From the NCBI RefSeq assembly GCF_024448135.1, contig NZ_JAMRYX010000148.1:1-62809 (forward strand): a DNA stretch of 62,809 nt, written 5' to 3'. Positions 60,822 to 62,809 of the stretch are shown here, piece by piece. Below the pieces are notes generated by a model. It was not told the origin of the DNA and did not search any database. It saw only the letters and a list, made by a program, of their open reading frames with translations. The DNA comes from Methylocystis suflitae (GTDB lineage: Bacteria; Pseudomonadota; Alphaproteobacteria; Rhizobiales; Beijerinckiaceae). A program made the translations under genes and the position numbers. The stretch's first letter is position 1. Each line of letters begins with the position of its first letter.

Positions 60822-61697
60822 ATGATGCGCGCAGCCTTTATCGGTCTCGGCAATATGGGCCGTCCGATGGCGGCGGCGCTGGCGCGCGCCGGCGTGGAGG
60901 CGCGAGGATTTGATCTAAACGCGTCGCTCGTAGAAGCCGCCGCCCAGGAGGGGGTCGTCGCGACGAATTCCCTGCGCGATGCGATCGAAGGCGCTGACGT
61001 TGCGATCACCATGCTGCAAAAGGGCGATCAGACGCTTGCCGTCTGGCGCGAAATCGCGCCTCAAGCGCGTGGCAAACTCCTCATCGATTGCTCCACGATT
61101 GACGTCGAAAGCGCGCGCGCCGCGCATCGGCTAGCGCAGGAGAGCGGCGCGCGCTCGGTCGACGCGCCGGTGTCCGGCGGCGTCGCCGGCGCGAAAGCGG
61201 CGACGCTCACCTTTATGTGCGGTGGCGAGCAGGAGGCGTTCGCGGCGGCGATGCCAATTCTCGAGCACATGGGCGCGCATGTGCTTCATTGTGGCGGCGC
61301 CGGCATGGGGCAGGCGGCGAAAATCTGCAACAATCTCATGCTCGGCGTCACGATGATCGCGACGGCCGAGGCTTTCGTGCTCGCCGAAAAGCTCGGCCTC
61401 TCGCACAGGGCGCTGTTCGACGCGGCGTCGATCTCCTCTGGTCAATCCTGGTCGCTCACCACCTATTGCCCCGTGCCGGAGATGACGCCTGCTTCGCCTG
61501 CGAACAATGACTATAGGCCGGGCTTCATGACCGCCCTGATGCTGAAAGATTTGCGACTCGCGCAGGAAGCCGCCGCGCAGGCCGGCGCGGCCTCGCCGCT
61601 AGGGGCCGCGGCGACGCAGCTCTATGCGCTGCATCAGGCTGCGGGCCAGGGCGGCGCCGATTTTTCGAGCATCATCAGACTCATTCGCGGCGAATAG
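60822..61697 (+). CDS. mmsB: 3-Hydroxyisobutyrate dehydrogenase
   Basis: A 291-residue beta-hydroxyacid dehydrogenase. The NAD motif is AAFIGLGNMGRPMAAALARA. The DAPVSGGVAGAKAATLTFMC motif binds substrate, the catalytic Lys lies in GMGQAAKICNNLMLGVTMIA, and the C-terminal FMTALMLKDLRLAQEAAAQA is family-typical. It oxidises 3-hydroxyisobutyrate to methylmalonate semialdehyde for MmsA. The gene begins 2 bases after mmsA (ATGATG start; the second ATG is also possible) and ends the catabolic island. The 110 bases before the next gene hold a short GCGCC/GGCGC inverted repeat. Confidence 0.95.
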   Translation: MMRAAFIGLGNMGRPMAAALARAGVEARGFDLNASLVEAAAQEGVVATNSLRDAIEGADVAITMLQKGDQTLAVWREIAPQARGKLLIDCSTIDVESARAAHRLAQESGARSVDAPVSGGVAGAKAATLTFMCGGEQEAFAAAMPILEHMGAHVLHCGGAGMGQAAKICNNLMLGVTMIATAEAFVLAEKLGLSHRALFDAASISSGQSWSLTTYCPVPEMTPASPANNDYRPGFMTALMLKDLRLAQEAAAQAGAASPLGAAATQLYALHQAAGQGGADFSSIIRLIRGE

Positions 61698-61807
61698 ACA
61701 ATTTCAAACAATCTTGATGTTGAAACAAACACGACATAGCGTGCGCCGGCAGGCGCTTAAAACAGGTCAGCCGCACATTCTCTCCACGTCTTTATAGGAG
61801 GCGACGC

Positions 61808-62809
61808 GTGTCGAATCATTTTACCGGCCTCAGTCTCGGTCCGCCGCTTGGCGATCAAAGGTTGGATCTATGCGATCTCTACGCCTTCCAGTCTCCAAGC
61901 GATCCGACTCGGTCGGCGATCATCCTCAACGCCAATCCCTCTTGCGATGAATTTCATCCCGACGCGATCTACCGGCTCAACATCGACAATGACGGCGATT
62001 GCCTGACGGACATTGCGATCAGCTATGTGTTCTCGCCCAAGCAAAACGGCAGGCAGACTTTCGACGTTTATCTCGCGCGCGGGGCGCAGTCGCATTCTCC
62101 CGAAGCCGTGGGCGAGAAGATCGTCTCCGGCGCGGAAGTCTCCTTCGGCGCCAAGCCGAATATCGTGCGGGCAGGGGACTTCACCTTCTTTACAGGCGTT
62201 CGCAGCGACGCGTTCTTTTTCGATTACGACGGCATTCTGGCGCTGTACGACACGTCCGGCGGCAGAAATTTCACGGCGCCGCATCTGGGCGGCAAGTCTC
62301 CCTGGACCGGCAAGGATTCAAACACCGAAGCCAATGTGCTTTCGACGGTCGTCGAAATGCCGACGAGCGCTCTTGGCGGCAATCCGGGGGTCAGAATCTG
62401 GGGGCGGTGCAGCGTGCGTAGCGACGGCAAGCTGATTCATGCCGATCGCGCCGGCCATCCGTCGGTCAGCAGCTTCTTCAATACCGATGAAACAAAGGAA
62501 GAATATAACGCTAGCGAACCCGTGAACGACCGCGAGCGCTGGCTCGAGCTGTTCATCCACCTGATGGGCCATACCGGGGACTACACGAGGGATGAAGCGA
62601 TCACGGCGATCGACGCGCATGGCATCCTGCCCGATATGCTGAGCTTCGATCCCACCAAGCCCGCGGGCTATCCCAATGGCCGCACCTTCGCCGACGACGT
62701 CATCAATTTTCGGCTGTCCTTTCTCTCGAAGGGCGACATCCCGCCGGATGGGCTGCAGCCGCATACCGACACTCTGAAAGAGTTCCCCTATCTCGGGACG
62801 CCGCACTCG
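61808..62809 (+). CDS. DUF4331 family protein (partial, runs off the window)
   Basis: The frame starts with GTG at 61808, after AGGAGG about 6 bases upstream, and stays open to the last base, giving 334 residues without a stop. The start SNHFTGLSLGPPLGDQRLDL and DLYAFQSPSDPTRSAIILNA, then YRLNIDNDGDCLTDIAISYV, are the DUF4331 pattern: an Asp-rich, calcium-site-like beta-propeller-like family. No signal peptide is evident at the N-terminus. DUF4331 proteins have no defined role and often lie near secreted or regulatory genes. The C-terminal end and neighbours are outside the window. Confidence 0.85.
   Translation, partial: MSNHFTGLSLGPPLGDQRLDLCDLYAFQSPSDPTRSAIILNANPSCDEFHPDAIYRLNIDNDGDCLTDIAISYVFSPKQNGRQTFDVYLARGAQSHSPEAVGEKIVSGAEVSFGAKPNIVRAGDFTFFTGVRSDAFFFDYDGILALYDTSGGRNFTAPHLGGKSPWTGKDSNTEANVLSTVVEMPTSALGGNPGVRIWGRCSVRSDGKLIHADRAGHPSVSSFFNTDETKEEYNASEPVNDRERWLELFIHLMGHTGDYTRDEAITAIDAHGILPDMLSFDPTKPAGYPNGRTFADDVINFRLSFLSKGDIPPDGLQPHTDTLKEFPYLGTPHS

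Noticed and set aside
61743-61756. GCGCC-GGCA-GGCGC hairpin after mmsB as a terminator
   Set aside because: The stem is only 5 bp, followed by two T residues; too weak to call.
1-62809. CRISPR arrays, insertion sequences or prophage genes
   Set aside because: No regularly spaced repeats, transposase, integrase or phage structural genes could be seen in any frame.

Overview
The window is GC-rich chromosomal DNA from an alphaproteobacterium, most likely a methylotrophic and possibly methanotrophic member of the Hyphomicrobiales (Methylocystaceae/Beijerinckiaceae type). The evidence is indirect. There is a cluster for tetrahydromethanopterin (H4MPT) and methanofuran-type cofactors. Order-typical core genes are present: AccD without zinc-finger cysteines, a FYDLN-acid protein, a DUF1674 protein, RppH, and a hyphomicrobial-type palindromic repeat. 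No methane or methanol oxidation gene lies in the window, so methane use is inferred.

Layout. 0-6.1 kb: the end of an H4MPT-linked gene, an outer-membrane porin, and a tightly overlapping minus-strand cofactor operon (MfnB-FolB fusion, MfnE-like kinase, DmrB/AfpA-like flavoprotein, DHPS-like DUF6513 protein, DUF447 protein). 6.2-17.6 kb: housekeeping genes (DJ-1/PfpI protein, folC, accD, trpA, kup, dienelactone hydrolase, cyclase, SDHAF4-like protein, rsmB, rppH, ppx). 17.8-19.9 kb: two identical tRNA-Gln(CUG) genes flanking an HU-like gene, then small membrane proteins and a FYDLN-acid protein. 20.3-21.8 kb: tandem paralogous membrane proteins of unknown function, each built from three copies of a two-helix unit. 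22.2-26.5 kb: a probable metal (copper) locus with an orphan bufferin-like peptide, a PepSY membrane protein, a CopC-domain protein, an unknown anchored protein and a HupE/UreJ protein. 26.8-27.5 kb: tandem HdeA/HdeB-like periplasmic proteins with a terminator. 27.8-37.4 kb: a carbohydrate locus with two signal-less glycosidases, a half-size ABC exporter, a GH2 enzyme, UDP-galactopyranose mutase and a glycosyltransferase. 37.6-40.5 kb: PRC-barrel protein, DUF883-like protein and pckA.

40.6-61.7 kb is a continuous amino-acid catabolic island. The leucine branch (ivd, MCC beta, methylglutaconyl-CoA hydratase, MCC alpha, HMG-CoA lyase) gives acetyl-CoA and acetoacetate. The valine branch (isobutyryl-CoA dehydrogenase, 3-hydroxyisobutyryl-CoA hydrolase, mmsB, mmsA) gives propionyl-CoA. 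A branched-chain 2-oxoacid dehydrogenase (E1 alpha, E1 beta, E2) and a thiolase lie between. The phenylalanine/tyrosine branch (phhA, hpd, hmgA, maiA, fahA) gives fumarate and acetoacetate. The aminotransferases, E3, an acetoacetate-activating enzyme, propionyl-CoA carboxylase and an obvious regulator are not in the window. With pckA next door, the island would let a C1 specialist feed on amino acids or recycle protein. The window ends inside a DUF4331 gene.

The strongest candidates for something under-described are the carbohydrate locus with cytosolic glycosidases beside an exporter, the three-repeat membrane protein pair, and the orphan bufferin/CopC/HupE copper locus.
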